Below, piece by piece: positions 26,519-35,440 of a stretch of 64,000 bases of DNA; position 1 is the first letter of the stretch; every line of letters begins with the position of its first letter. Under the pieces are notes generated by a model, which did no database searches, was not told where the DNA came from, and worked only from the letters and a program-made list of their open reading frames with translations. The stretch is from positions 248,001 to 312,000 of the forward strand of contig NZ_JAHCDK010000002.1 in NCBI RefSeq assembly GCF_018413465.1. The letters run 5' to 3'. Source of the DNA: Flavobacterium sp. CYK-55. GTDB lineage: Bacteria > Bacteroidota > Bacteroidia > Flavobacteriales > Flavobacteriaceae. Position numbers and translations under genes: made by a program.

Positions 26519-27247
26519 ATGTTTGGCATTTTTAATAAAAAGACTTTTCTCAGAGATTTAATTCCGGACGGACATGTAGATATTCACTGTCATGTTTTAC
26601 CCGGAATTGATGATGGCGCTGCCACAACAGACGACTCGCTTTTTCTTACACAATCGCTCAGTAAATTTGGGTTTACGCACTGTGTTGCAACACCTCACAT
26701 TATGGGAAGCACATGGGAAAACACACCTGAAAGCATATCATCGGCTTACCAAAAATTAAATACCGAAAAAGAAATTCCGCTCAACTTGAGGTATGCTGCC
26801 GAATATATGATTGACCCAAATTTCACCAAGCTATATCAAACTGAAAAATTATTAACCCTTAAAGACAATTATGTCTTGATTGAGATATCTTATTTGAATC
26901 CGCCGGTACAACTTTTTGATATTTTATTTGAACTTCAAGTAGCAGGTTACCAACCTGTTCTGGCGCATCCGGAGCGTTACATTTACTACCATAAAAAATT
27001 TGATCAGTACCAACGGATTAAAAATTCCGGTTGTTTAATGCAACTAAATTTACTCTCAACTGTTGGTTATTATGGTCCAGCGGTAGCAGATGCAGCTCAA
27101 AAATTACTAAAAGCAGGATTAATTGATTTTGTAGGCTCAGATGTTCATCACGAAAAACACATTCTGGCCTTTGATCAAAAAACTTTGGTAAAAGACACCA
27201 AGCCTCTTCAAGAAGCTATTGCTCGAAACCAATTTTTTAAACCCTAA
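26519..27247 (+). CDS. CpsB/CapC/YwqE-type PHP-domain tyrosine phosphatase
   Basis: Metal-dependent phosphatase expected to remove phosphate from the tyrosine tail of the Wzc kinase and so control chain length or assembly. The 242 residues show the PHP-domain metal sites: DGHVDIHCHVLPGIDDGA, FTHCVATPHIM, LAHPERY and FVGSDVHH. I chose the ATG at 26519 (MFGIFNKKTF) because a -7 element lies just upstream. It is the only forward-strand gene of the glycan locus. Its stop codon overlaps the wzc stop on the other strand by two bases, so kinase and phosphatase genes run head-on into each other. Confidence 0.88.
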   Translation: MFGIFNKKTFLRDLIPDGHVDIHCHVLPGIDDGAATTDDSLFLTQSLSKFGFTHCVATPHIMGSTWENTPESISSAYQKLNTEKEIPLNLRYAAEYMIDPNFTKLYQTEKLLTLKDNYVLIEISYLNPPVQLFDILFELQVAGYQPVLAHPERYIYYHKKFDQYQRIKNSGCLMQLNLLSTVGYYGPAVADAAQKLLKAGLIDFVGSDVHHEKHILAFDQKTLVKDTKPLQEAIARNQFFKP

Positions 27248-29634
27248 ACATTTTTCTTAAACCAACTCAAAAACCAAGGCTGTTTTGGTGTATCATCAGT
27301 ATAACCATAGCCGTATGCATAACCATAGCCATACGCATATGCGTATGATTTTCGCCACTCGGTATCATTGAGTACGGCTGCCATATTAGGCAATTTCTTC
27401 TCGCGATAAATGTTTTCGATAATCTTCAACAAGCGCTTGTCTAAGAAGTTGGCGCGAATAACATACAAGAATATATCAGCATTCTTTGCCACCAATAAAG
27501 TATCGGTAACCAAACTTACAGGCGCTGTATCAACAATGATATAATCGTATTCTTTTTTGATCTGTTCAAACAAACTATCAATACGACCATTCATCAGCAA
27601 GTCAACCGGATTTGGCGGAATAACTCCTGAAGGCAAGATATAGAAATCATCAAACCCATCGAGTTTTACAATATAATCATGAATATCTTGATCTTTTTTA
27701 GACAGATAATTGGTTAATCCTTTTGAAGGAAGTTGTACGTAACGATCAATTTTTGGGTTGCGGATATCTAAACCAATCAACAAAACTTTTTTGCCGGAGA
27801 GTGCAATTGTACTGGCTAAGTTGATTGCAACGAATGTTTTTCCTTCTTTAGGTATGGTCGAAGTAACAAAGACCGTTTTAGCCTGACCCTCGGGAGTCTG
27901 ACTAAACATAAACTCGAGATTGGTTCTGATGATGCGGACTGCTTCGGCAGAACTTGACTTACTATTGGTATTGATTACCTCATCATGGGTTTCAGATTTT
28001 GGAATGTCACCCAAAAATGGCGCTGTAATAATGGACTCAACATCTTGACGTGTTTTGACTTTATTATCAAAAAGTGACTTCAGATAAATAATCATAAACG
28101 GAATCAAAATACCTAAAGCAATGGCAAAAATATAAACCAAATTAGGCTTCGGAGTTACCGGTGCACCCGGGGAATAAGCGCTATCAACCAATTTTGAAAT
28201 AGGAGCCGTAACAGCTAACGAAATGGCTGTTTCTTCGCGCTTTTGTAAAAGATACAAATAAAGAGATTCTTTTATTTTTTGTTGACGATCCAGTATTCTG
28301 AATTCGCGTTCTTGTGTTGGAACTCTTGAAATTCGGCTTTTGATGTATTTGTCTTGCTTTTCGAGGTCAGATTTTTTGATTCTTAACGAAGCCTTAATTC
28401 TACTGAGGCTTTCTGTAATATTTCCGTTAAGTTCTTCGATTTTTTCTTCGAGATTGTATACAACCGAGTTTTTTGATGTTCCATCTTTTACAATTCGATT
28501 GCGTTGCAAAACCAAATCATTGTATTGCACAATAAAATTACTGGCGTCTTTAGAATCAGTAGTTGAAATAATGTTGGTCGGCACCAAATCCCATTTGCCT
28601 TTTGATTTCATAAAATCAAGCATAGCATCAACCACTTTGATTTGGGTTTCGGTTTCAATGAGTTCTTTGCTAAAATCAACCGAATTATTCAAGTAAATTT
28701 CGGCTTGAGTGGCAATATCAGTAACATCATTGGCTTTTTTGAATCCTTCGGCGTCTTTCTCTACATCACCAAGTTCTGAGGTAATAATCTTGAGACGATC
28801 TTGAATAAAAGCTAAAGTGTTTTCTGAGGTAAATTTTTTGTCAGCAATAGCATCTTCGTTGTAAACCTCAATAAGTGTATTGAGAAAATCTTCGGCCTTT
28901 TCGCGCACAGGGTCATTAATTGATAATGAAACCACACTTGAATTCTTACTCAGTGAACTAACATTTAATCTTCCGCGAAAACTTTCAGTAACATTATCAA
29001 TTGAATTTACATTAACATGAATTGAAAATCCAGAACTAAATGAAGCAAACGTCTTAGGGTTTTTGTTGACCACCAACTTTGAGTCTTCTAGATTGATGAT
29101 TGCTCCATAAGCAAATTTACCCATAGAGTTTTGTGTACCTTCAAAAAGTTCAAAACTATTGGCGTCAATATTATTAATGGTAAAACCTTTTTTGTTTTTG
29201 TAAAAAGAATCGCTTAAATCATAAAAATTAAACTCAATGGGTTTGTTTCTATATAATTCAAGTGTTTTGACACGACCTTCAGATATGTAAGACACATTAA
29301 ACCCGAGTTTTTTTACTGTTTTACCAATGATACGGCGCGATTTTATAATCTCAATTTCGTTGTCTACATTATTTTTCACACCGGTCATGATGCCTAAATC
29401 AGAAAACGCACTAAGCTCAGATTGAAGCCCGCCTTTCTTTTCATCACGCACAACAATAGTAGCTGTTGCATTATATACCGGAATAGCATAACGCAAATAA
29501 AGTGTTGCCAAAATAAGACATACAAAAACACCGAAAACAAACCATTTCCAATGTATAATGTAACGCTCAACTAAATCGTGAAAATCAAAACGTTCGTCTG
29601 AACGCTCATTTATGTTTGCAGGAGTTGATTCCAT
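27244..29634 (-). CDS. wzc: Polysaccharide co-polymerase with tyrosine autokinase domain
   Basis: Inner membrane protein that controls polymerisation and export together with Wza. Of 796 residues, the N-terminal part is a Wzz domain with a first membrane helix (WFVFGVFVCLILATLYL). A long periplasmic region with coiled-coil character is followed by the second helix (LVYIFAIALGILIPFMII) and the BY-kinase. The kinase has Walker A in TSTIPKEGKT (about 590-600), LIGLDIRNPKI and Walker B YDYIIVDTAP (about 695-704). The tyrosine tail YAYAYGYGYAYGYGY (about 761-777) holds the sites of autophosphorylation. The ATG at 29634 was chosen because the longer frame overlaps wza. Confidence 0.92.
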   Translation of the reverse strand: MESTPANINERSDERFDFHDLVERYIIHWKWFVFGVFVCLILATLYLRYAIPVYNATATIVVRDEKKGGLQSELSAFSDLGIMTGVKNNVDNEIEIIKSRRIIGKTVKKLGFNVSYISEGRVKTLELYRNKPIEFNFYDLSDSFYKNKKGFTINNIDANSFELFEGTQNSMGKFAYGAIINLEDSKLVVNKNPKTFASFSSGFSIHVNVNSIDNVTESFRGRLNVSSLSKNSSVVSLSINDPVREKAEDFLNTLIEVYNEDAIADKKFTSENTLAFIQDRLKIITSELGDVEKDAEGFKKANDVTDIATQAEIYLNNSVDFSKELIETETQIKVVDAMLDFMKSKGKWDLVPTNIISTTDSKDASNFIVQYNDLVLQRNRIVKDGTSKNSVVYNLEEKIEELNGNITESLSRIKASLRIKKSDLEKQDKYIKSRISRVPTQEREFRILDRQQKIKESLYLYLLQKREETAISLAVTAPISKLVDSAYSPGAPVTPKPNLVYIFAIALGILIPFMIIYLKSLFDNKVKTRQDVESIITAPFLGDIPKSETHDEVINTNSKSSSAEAVRIIRTNLEFMFSQTPEGQAKTVFVTSTIPKEGKTFVAINLASTIALSGKKVLLIGLDIRNPKIDRYVQLPSKGLTNYLSKKDQDIHDYIVKLDGFDDFYILPSGVIPPNPVDLLMNGRIDSLFEQIKKEYDYIIVDTAPVSLVTDTLLVAKNADIFLYVIRANFLDKRLLKIIENIYREKKLPNMAAVLNDTEWRKSYAYAYGYGYAYGYGYTDDTPKQPWFLSWFKKNV
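27301..27336 (-). repeat. 18-bp tandem repeat in the wzc tyrosine tail
   Basis: Two adjacent 18-base units (27301-27318 and 27319-27336) differ at two positions, and a partial related unit follows. Each encodes alternating Tyr with Gly or Ala on the reverse strand. A tandem repeat of this kind could change copy number by slippage in multiples of 18 bases without breaking the frame, which would alter the number of phosphorylatable tyrosines. Confidence 0.6.
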
Positions 29635-29641
29635 TAATATT

Positions 29642-30412
29642 TTATGACTTAAGAACAATAATCATCGAGAGAATCACCGTTAGTCCAGATAGCATTAAAG
29701 CTGTATTTTGACCAACTGAAGAGTTTTTGACTCTGGTTTTGTTTGGCTCAACAAATACAACATCATTCTGAGCCAAATAATAATTTTGTGAATCAAGCAT
29801 TTCAGCCTGAGTCAAATCATAACGGCGATAAGTTTTTTTTCCGTCTTCTTCATGAATGACTAAAACGTTGTTGCGCTTTCCGTATATAGTCAAATCGCCC
29901 GCCAAACTCAACGCCTCAAGCAAAGTAATTCGCTCACTTTGAATACTGTATGTGCCCGGATGCACAACTTCACCTAATACCGAAATTTTATAATTGAGAA
30001 TCCTCAAATTAATTGAGGGATTTTTGATGTATTCAGAAACCTTTTGTCTTATCAGTGCTATAGCTTCAGATCGATATAAACCTCCGAGTTTCACTTTGCC
30101 AATCACAGGATATTCAATAAAGCCATCGTTATCAACCAAATAGCTTTTTATAGCTGTTTGTTTATCATTCAAATCATAATTTCCTTGAATTTGCGGTAAA
30201 TTAAACGGCATTGTGATTTCTGGGTTTTCTGCCGAAACAATAATATTGACTAAATCGTCTGGTTGTAATTTAACTTCGTATTTTTTGGCCGAATCATAAG
30301 CATCTTTTTGCTCAATGTTCTGCATGTAAACAATATCTTTTCGGGTAGCACAAGAAGACAATAAAAAAAATAGGCTAAGGATTGATAAAAGATATGTTTT
30401 AGATATACTCAT
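29642..30412 (-). CDS. wza: Polysaccharide export outer membrane lipoprotein
   Basis: Forms the outer membrane channel for capsule or EPS. The 256 residues begin with a lipoprotein signal ending FFLLSSC, with the lipidated cysteine at position 21. The Poly_export domain follows (VKLQPDDLVNIIVSAENPEI and GFIEYPVIGKVKLGGLYR), then an SLBB-type domain (ISVLGEVVHPGTYSI, LEALSLAGDLTIYGKRNNV). A C-terminal hydrophobic helix (LMLSGLTVILSMIIVLK) corresponds to the membrane-spanning end of Wza. It is 7 bases upstream of wzc and has the best promoter in the window in front of it. Confidence 0.9.
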   Translation of the reverse strand: MSISKTYLLSILSLFFLLSSCATRKDIVYMQNIEQKDAYDSAKKYEVKLQPDDLVNIIVSAENPEITMPFNLPQIQGNYDLNDKQTAIKSYLVDNDGFIEYPVIGKVKLGGLYRSEAIALIRQKVSEYIKNPSINLRILNYKISVLGEVVHPGTYSIQSERITLLEALSLAGDLTIYGKRNNVLVIHEEDGKKTYRRYDLTQAEMLDSQNYYLAQNDVVFVEPNKTRVKNSSVGQNTALMLSGLTVILSMIIVLKS

Positions 30413-30431
30413 AGAAAGATAATTACTCGTG

Positions 30432-30459
30432 CAAATATAGCATTTGATTTGTATATCAA
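30432..30459 (-). promoter_or_regulatory. Bacteroidota promoter (-33 TTG, 17-base spacer, -7 TATATTTG) for wza-wzc
   Basis: On the reverse strand TTG (30457-30459) is followed after 17 bases by TATATTTG (30432-30439), a match to the two-part Bacteroidota consensus at an accepted spacing. The -7 element ends 20 bases from the wza ATG at 30412. It is the only site in the window where both boxes are convincing. Confidence 0.55.
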
Positions 30460-30491
30460 TGCGATTGCGAATGGTTAAATTTTAAATTTGA

Positions 30492-32438
30492 TTAAGCGTC
30501 AAGAGTTTCAAATACAGAATTCATACTCTTGAATTCAGGAACAATTTTTTTCATTCTGCTCACAATTTCATCATTGCACAGCGTAGATATATTTTCAAGC
30601 AAATCAAGGATCTCTTCATGAACTTTTTGATAGTTCTCAGGCAACTCTTGGGCAATCATGATTTTCTCATTATGTGTTGCCATCGTTTTTGAGGCATCAT
30701 TGAGCAATTCTTCGTAGAGTTTTTCGCCCGGACGCAATCCGATGATTTTGATGTCAATGTCTTTATATGGTATAAACCCTGCTAAACGAATCATCTTTTT
30801 AGCCAAATCAATAATCTTGACTTGTTTACCCATATCAAAAATAAAAATTTCACTACCGTGCCCCATAGCTCCGGCTTCAAGCACCAGTTGGCAAGCTTCA
30901 GGGATCGTCATAAAATATCTAATAATATCCGGATGCGTTATCGTCAGAGGCCCTCCTTCAGAAATCTGTTTGGCAAAAAGCGGTACAATTGAACCATTTG
31001 ACCCCAAGACATTTCCGAAACGGGTGGTAATAAATTTTGTTTTTATCACTTTACCGTCATCATGATATTTGTGGTGCAAGGTCTGAACGTATTTTTCGGC
31101 TATACGCTTACTGGCGCCCATAACACTACTCGGATTTACGGCCTTATCAGTAGATACCATTACAAAGCGATCAACTTCATACTTAACCGATAAATCGGCT
31201 ACATTTTTGGTTCCTAAAACATTGGTATAAATAGATTGTGAAGGATTTTCTTCCATCAGCGGTACATGCTTGTAGGCCGCAGCATGATAAACTACACTGG
31301 GTTTGAATCGTTCAAAAACCGCCTCCATGGCTGTTCTGTGACGAACATCCGCCAAAACTGTTCTAATCTGAACACTTTGATTGATCGCATTGATTTCTAA
31401 CCTTAATGAATGAAGCGGAGTTTCGGCTTGATCAACTAAAATTACTTTATGCGGCTTGAAAGACAATACCTGACGAACAATCTCACTGCCAATCGATCCG
31501 GCAGCTCCGGTAATCATGACTGTCTTTCCGTTGAGTTGTTCTGAAATAGATTTTGTATCGAGTACAATGGGTTTACGTTCGAGCAAATCTTCAATTTCAA
31601 AACTTTTTACCTTGTTTGAAATCTGTTGTTGATCTTCCCAATCGGTAATCAGCGGAACAGTAAATACTTTGAAGTTAAACTCAAGGCATTCTTCAACTAT
31701 TGCAATGGTCTCTTCTTTACTCAAACCTTTTTCGGCAATGATTAATGCATCGGCTTTGAGTGACCGAAGTATCACATAAATCTTCTTATTCTGATTTACA
31801 ATCGGTAAATTCAACATGCTTTTCGAAGCAGAACTGAGGTTGAACTTATCAATAAAGCCCAACAACTTAAATCGACTTGGGTTTTCAGCTCGAAGCGCAT
31901 TAGCCACCGAAAAAGCGTTGGCATCAGCGCCATATATGACTGCTTTGGTGAGCTTTTTTTGGCTGTCAAAATTCATGTACTTCTCAAAAATATATTTGAT
32001 GAGAATTCTGAACAAAAACAATAACAAAAATGAAATTACATAGTTGATAAACAACCGTGTATTGATAAACAATTGCTCATGAGTAGCAACATACCAAGCA
32101 AAATTAAAAACCAGTAAAAAAAGATACGCAGTTGTGGTTGATACCAATAACTTGACACCATCAATAAAAGTAGAATGGCGAATAATACCGGAATATGTTC
32201 TGTATACCAAGAAAAATACAGAATTGACTAAAATAAACGAACCGTATTTAATTAGGATTTCATTGGCAGTGTACAACAATCCTGTAAGGCTGTACATGAT
32301 TAAATACGTAATCAAACCCGCAATTCCAACAATAAAAACGTCAATAGCAAAAATAATCCAACGCGGAAGGTATCCGATGTTTCGGAATCTGTTGCCCAAT
32401 ATGCTGTTTTTTAATACGTCAAAAATTGAGTTTGACAT
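30492..32438 (-). CDS. CapD/PglF-type membrane nucleotide-sugar 4,6-dehydratase
   Basis: Removes water from a UDP-HexNAc (most likely UDP-GlcNAc) to give the 4-keto-6-deoxy sugar. Of 648 residues, the first 160 form four membrane helices, followed by a CoA-binding-like Rossmann unit (AVIYGADANAFSVANAL). The SDR catalytic domain begins with MITGAAGSIGSEIVRQ near residue 306 and has MSTDKAVNPSSVMGASKR around 426-444. The usual Tyr of YxxxK is Met here, as in PglF and other dehydratases of this branch. With the aminotransferase and PglC-like genes upstream it fits a bacillosamine-type pathway. Confidence 0.87.
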   Translation of the reverse strand: MSNSIFDVLKNSILGNRFRNIGYLPRWIIFAIDVFIVGIAGLITYLIMYSLTGLLYTANEILIKYGSFILVNSVFFLVYRTYSGIIRHSTFIDGVKLLVSTTTAYLFLLVFNFAWYVATHEQLFINTRLFINYVISFLLLFLFRILIKYIFEKYMNFDSQKKLTKAVIYGADANAFSVANALRAENPSRFKLLGFIDKFNLSSASKSMLNLPIVNQNKKIYVILRSLKADALIIAEKGLSKEETIAIVEECLEFNFKVFTVPLITDWEDQQQISNKVKSFEIEDLLERKPIVLDTKSISEQLNGKTVMITGAAGSIGSEIVRQVLSFKPHKVILVDQAETPLHSLRLEINAINQSVQIRTVLADVRHRTAMEAVFERFKPSVVYHAAAYKHVPLMEENPSQSIYTNVLGTKNVADLSVKYEVDRFVMVSTDKAVNPSSVMGASKRIAEKYVQTLHHKYHDDGKVIKTKFITTRFGNVLGSNGSIVPLFAKQISEGGPLTITHPDIIRYFMTIPEACQLVLEAGAMGHGSEIFIFDMGKQVKIIDLAKKMIRLAGFIPYKDIDIKIIGLRPGEKLYEELLNDASKTMATHNEKIMIAQELPENYQKVHEEILDLLENISTLCNDEIVSRMKKIVPEFKSMNSVFETLDA

Positions 32439-32507
32439 TGCAGTAGATTATTTAAGCCGCGACTAAAATTAATGTTTTTATAACAATCTTAACCGTTCAA
32501 AACTTAA

Positions 32508-33647
32508 TTATTTAAAAAAAATGTTAAATACCGAAGCTATTCTGTCTTGATCATGCTGCGTTAAATTTGAACCTGACGGCAAACACAACCCATTAACAAA
32601 CAGATTTTCAGCAATTTGACTTCCGTAATAAGGCGCTTGTGCAAAAATGGGCTGCAGGTGCATTGGCTTCCAAAGCGGTCTGCTTTCAATATTTTCTGCT
32701 TCAAGGGCCAAGCGCAAATCTTCGCGATTCTTGCCACCGCATTTATCAGGATTCATTACAATTGACGTTAACCAATGATTTGAATGATAATCTGCCGAAG
32801 GCTCAGAAAAAACTTCGACTCCCTCAATATTTTTAAAATAATCTTGATACCACGCATGCATAGATCGTCTATAACCAATATGTATATCGAGCACTTCCAT
32901 CTGTCCGCGACCAATTCCAGCACTAATGTTGCTCAAACGATAATTATATCCTATTTCTGAATGCTGATAATGTGGCGCCTGATCACGAGATTGGGTCGAG
33001 AAAAATATAGCGCGATCTTTAAGTTCTTTGTTTCTACAAACGAGTGCACCACCTCCGGAAGTAGTAATGATTTTATTTCCATTGAATGACAACACACCAA
33101 AATCTCCAAAAGTTCCACACTTCTTACCCTTGTATGTACTGCCCAATGCTTCGGCGCTGTCTTCTAAAAGCGGAATATCATAACGGTTTGCAATGGTTCG
33201 AATTTCATCAATTTTGAAGGGCATGCCATACAGGTGAACACCAATAATAGCTTTTGGTTTTTTTCCTTTAGAAATACGATCATTGATGGCTTCTTCTAAA
33301 GCTTTTGGACAAAGATTCCAAGTATCGGGTTCACTGTCAATAAAAACAGGTTTCGCGCCTTGATACAAAATCGGATTGGCCGATGCCGAAAACGTAAAAC
33401 TTTGGCAAATAACTTCATCTCCGGCAGAAACTCCCAGTAAAATAAGCCCTAAATGTATTGCTGCTGTTCCTGAACTCAGAGCCGCAACATGACTGTTTTG
33501 ACCAATGTAATTTTCTAAATCAGATTCAAAACCTGATACATTAGGCCCGAGCGGAGCTACCCAATTTGAATCAAAAGCTTCTTGAACGTAGTTAAGTTCT
33601 GTACCGCCCATGTGTGGCGATGACAACCAAATTTTAGAAAGTGTCAT
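32508..33647 (-). CDS. DegT-family PLP aminotransferase, PglE-like
   Basis: Transfers an amino group to the 4-keto sugar made by the PglF-type dehydratase, probably giving UDP-4-amino-4,6-dideoxy-GlcNAc. The 379 residues have ALSSGTAAIHLGLILLG, CQSFTFSASANPI, LEDSAEALGSTYKGKKCGTF and the PLP-binding lysine K192 in SFNGNKIITTSGGG. The ending SHWLTS...SRPLWKPMHLQP is typical of the family. The start at 33647 was chosen because a -7 promoter element covers the codons of the longer frame. It lies 69 bases upstream of the dehydratase gene. Confidence 0.86.
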   Translation of the reverse strand: MTLSKIWLSSPHMGGTELNYVQEAFDSNWVAPLGPNVSGFESDLENYIGQNSHVAALSSGTAAIHLGLILLGVSAGDEVICQSFTFSASANPILYQGAKPVFIDSEPDTWNLCPKALEEAINDRISKGKKPKAIIGVHLYGMPFKIDEIRTIANRYDIPLLEDSAEALGSTYKGKKCGTFGDFGVLSFNGNKIITTSGGGALVCRNKELKDRAIFFSTQSRDQAPHYQHSEIGYNYRLSNISAGIGRGQMEVLDIHIGYRRSMHAWYQDYFKNIEGVEVFSEPSADYHSNHWLTSIVMNPDKCGGKNREDLRLALEAENIESRPLWKPMHLQPIFAQAPYYGSQIAENLFVNGLCLPSGSNLTQHDQDRIASVFNIFFK

Positions 33648-33671
33648 ACAAAAAAATAATGTTTTCGTTAA

Positions 33672-33679
33672 CAAATATA
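33672..33679 (-). promoter_or_regulatory. Bacteroidota -7 promoter element for the PglE-like gene
   Basis: TATATTTG on the reverse strand, 25 bases upstream of the ATG at 33647, matches TAnnTTTG. There is no -33 TTG at 17-23 bases. The element lies in the 68-base gap behind the small phosphoglycosyl transferase gene and favours the shorter start of the aminotransferase. Confidence 0.4.
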
Positions 33680-33715
33680 GCAGAACCTAAGCGGTTGCTT
33701 GCTATTTTATGAGGA

Positions 33716-34303
33716 TTAATTAAATACCGTTTTGAAAATAATTTTCAAATCTGTCATAAAAGATTGATGCTCAAAATACTCTAAATTCATTTTGACTTTA
33801 TCGGGAAATATCACAGTATCATTATATTTTTTGGGGTCAGATTGGGCTGATAACAATAGGTCTTCATTTTTATACTTGATAGATGCCTCACTGGTAATCC
33901 CGGGTTTGAGTTCTAATAACCGGCGATCGTTTTCATTAAGGCAATCATAATATCCCGAAACATCCGGACGCGGTCCAACCACAGACATATCGCCTTTGAT
34001 TACATTGTAAAACTGTGGTAATTCATCGAGTTTATACTTTCTAAAAAACTGACTAAAAAATCCAATTTTTTGACTTTTTGGGTGCATTGTCTTGAGCTTG
34101 TATATCCAAAATAGTTTTCCGAATTGCCCCACACGTTGCTGTACAAAAAGTCCATTCGAACGCGTTTCTATACTAGCCAACAAATAACAAAGTAAAAGCA
34201 ACCAACTCAATGCAATCAGCATCAGCAATGAAAAAGTGATATCAAAAGTTCGTTTCAAAGCGCTAATAATCGATGAAATGAGAAACAAAAAACAAGAAAA
34301 CAC
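33716..34303 (-). CDS. Small PglC-type initiating phosphoglycosyl transferase
   Basis: Monotopic membrane enzyme that puts a sugar-1-phosphate on undecaprenyl phosphate. The 195 residues consist of one re-entrant hydrophobic helix (about 21-44) and the Bac_transf domain: FVQQRVG, IYKLKTMHP, KLDELPQFYNVIKGDMSVV and GPRPDVSGYY. The C-terminal helix and the missing N-terminal membrane bundle are as in PglC. It sits upstream of the PglE- and PglF-like genes, so a diamino-trideoxy sugar phosphate is a reasonable donor. The start is a GTG just after an in-frame stop, and no ATG is available. Confidence 0.82.
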   Translation of the reverse strand: MFSCFLFLISSIISALKRTFDITFSLLMLIALSWLLLLCYLLASIETRSNGLFVQQRVGQFGKLFWIYKLKTMHPKSQKIGFFSQFFRKYKLDELPQFYNVIKGDMSVVGPRPDVSGYYDCLNENDRRLLELKPGITSEASIKYKNEDLLLSAQSDPKKYNDTVIFPDKVKMNLEYFEHQSFMTDLKIIFKTVFN

Positions 34304-34349
34304 CCAAGAGCGCTTCTTGCTTTAAGACCATCAACAATATCTGGATAAA

Positions 34350-35414
34350 TTACATTTTTTTGTGCAACTGAGCCTCTTTCATCAAAATCGGCAACGAATC
34401 AACATCGCGCAAGAATATTAAATCTTTCTCAAACTCATACATCTGATAGTTAAAATCAAAATCAACATCGCCATCAAGCAATCGAATCGTGTCTTCGGCA
34501 AAATTGGCTCCACCCGCAGCAAAACACTGGGTAAAGGCCACATGTCGAACATTGATTTCTGTAATGTATGGTTTGCCATTCTCGTCCTCTTTAAAATCAA
34601 CGGTAAAAAAACCGTGATGTGCCGCTCGGGTATGCGCTAAGAGAAAATCCATGGCGCGTTTGGCCTCAGCAACCAAAGCCGGTTCGTTGAGCAATCTTCC
34701 AAATGAAGTATTGCCCGTAATGCCCGACGGCGCGACTTTGGCCATAATATAATTAACGCGTTCAGCACAAGCCGTTCGCAAAAGTTTACCGTTGTAATAT
34801 AACATTTTACAAGCGAGATTTCGGCCCGGCAAAAATTTACTCGCTAAAAACTGTTGTACATTTGGATTGATTTGTATCCAGTTCTTCAATGAATCTACAT
34901 CATCTACTTTAAGCGAACCCAAACCACTGGTTCCACTGGTGCTCCGCACCCAAAAACCGCCTTTGAGTAACTCAAAAGCTCCGTTAAAATTGGCGTCATC
35001 ACGATGAAAAGTCACCGAAGGCGGAACGATGTCTAAATCTTTTAAAAGCTCGGTCATTTTTGATTTGTCAACCAGCAATTCAGCCATCGAAATATCAGGA
35101 ATTAAAGCTTTGCAAGGTAATACGTCCGATTCTTTGCGACGGCTCCATTCCATAACTTCTAGTTCGGGTAAAATTACCGCTATCTCTATCTGATTTTCGC
35201 GGATTATAGTTTCAATAGCATTCCAATAATCCGGGCTTGATGCAGGCGGAACTACATAGGTTTTATTGAACAATTCGTTTTGATACAATCCCATGGCCAG
35301 CGGATTGATATCAGTTCCGATGAGTTCAAATCGCTTGTAAAAAGAATATTTTTTTAAGCCAATGGCAAAACTTCTCGGAGTTGGGCCTCCTACGCCGGTA
35401 ATAAGAACTTTCAT
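34350..35414 (-). CDS. ATP-grasp ligase, CarB-like
   Basis: ATP-dependent carboxylate-amine (or thiol) ligase of 354 residues. The N-terminal domain MKVLITGVGGPTPRSFAIG is a biotin-carboxylase-type fold. The ATP-grasp core includes DKSKMTELLKDLDI, GFWVRSTSGTSGLGSLKVDD and the metal-binding YITEINVRHVAFTQ near the C-terminus. It lies between two initiating phosphoglycosyl transferase genes. I infer that it links an amino acid or similar group to a sugar, or otherwise supports glycan modification. The substrate is unknown. Confidence 0.72.
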   Translation of the reverse strand: MKVLITGVGGPTPRSFAIGLKKYSFYKRFELIGTDINPLAMGLYQNELFNKTYVVPPASSPDYWNAIETIIRENQIEIAVILPELEVMEWSRRKESDVLPCKALIPDISMAELLVDKSKMTELLKDLDIVPPSVTFHRDDANFNGAFELLKGGFWVRSTSGTSGLGSLKVDDVDSLKNWIQINPNVQQFLASKFLPGRNLACKMLYYNGKLLRTACAERVNYIMAKVAPSGITGNTSFGRLLNEPALVAEAKRAMDFLLAHTRAAHHGFFTVDFKEDENGKPYITEINVRHVAFTQCFAAGGANFAEDTIRLLDGDVDFDFNYQMYEFEKDLIFLRDVDSLPILMKEAQLHKKM

Positions 35415-35440
35415 ATATAAAATGCTTGTTATTGTGAGAT

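Noticed and set aside
27301..27346. Short direct repeats considered as a CRISPR or regulatory repeat
   Set aside because: The units are adjacent with no spacers and encode the Tyr-Gly tail of Wzc in frame, so they are a coding tandem repeat.
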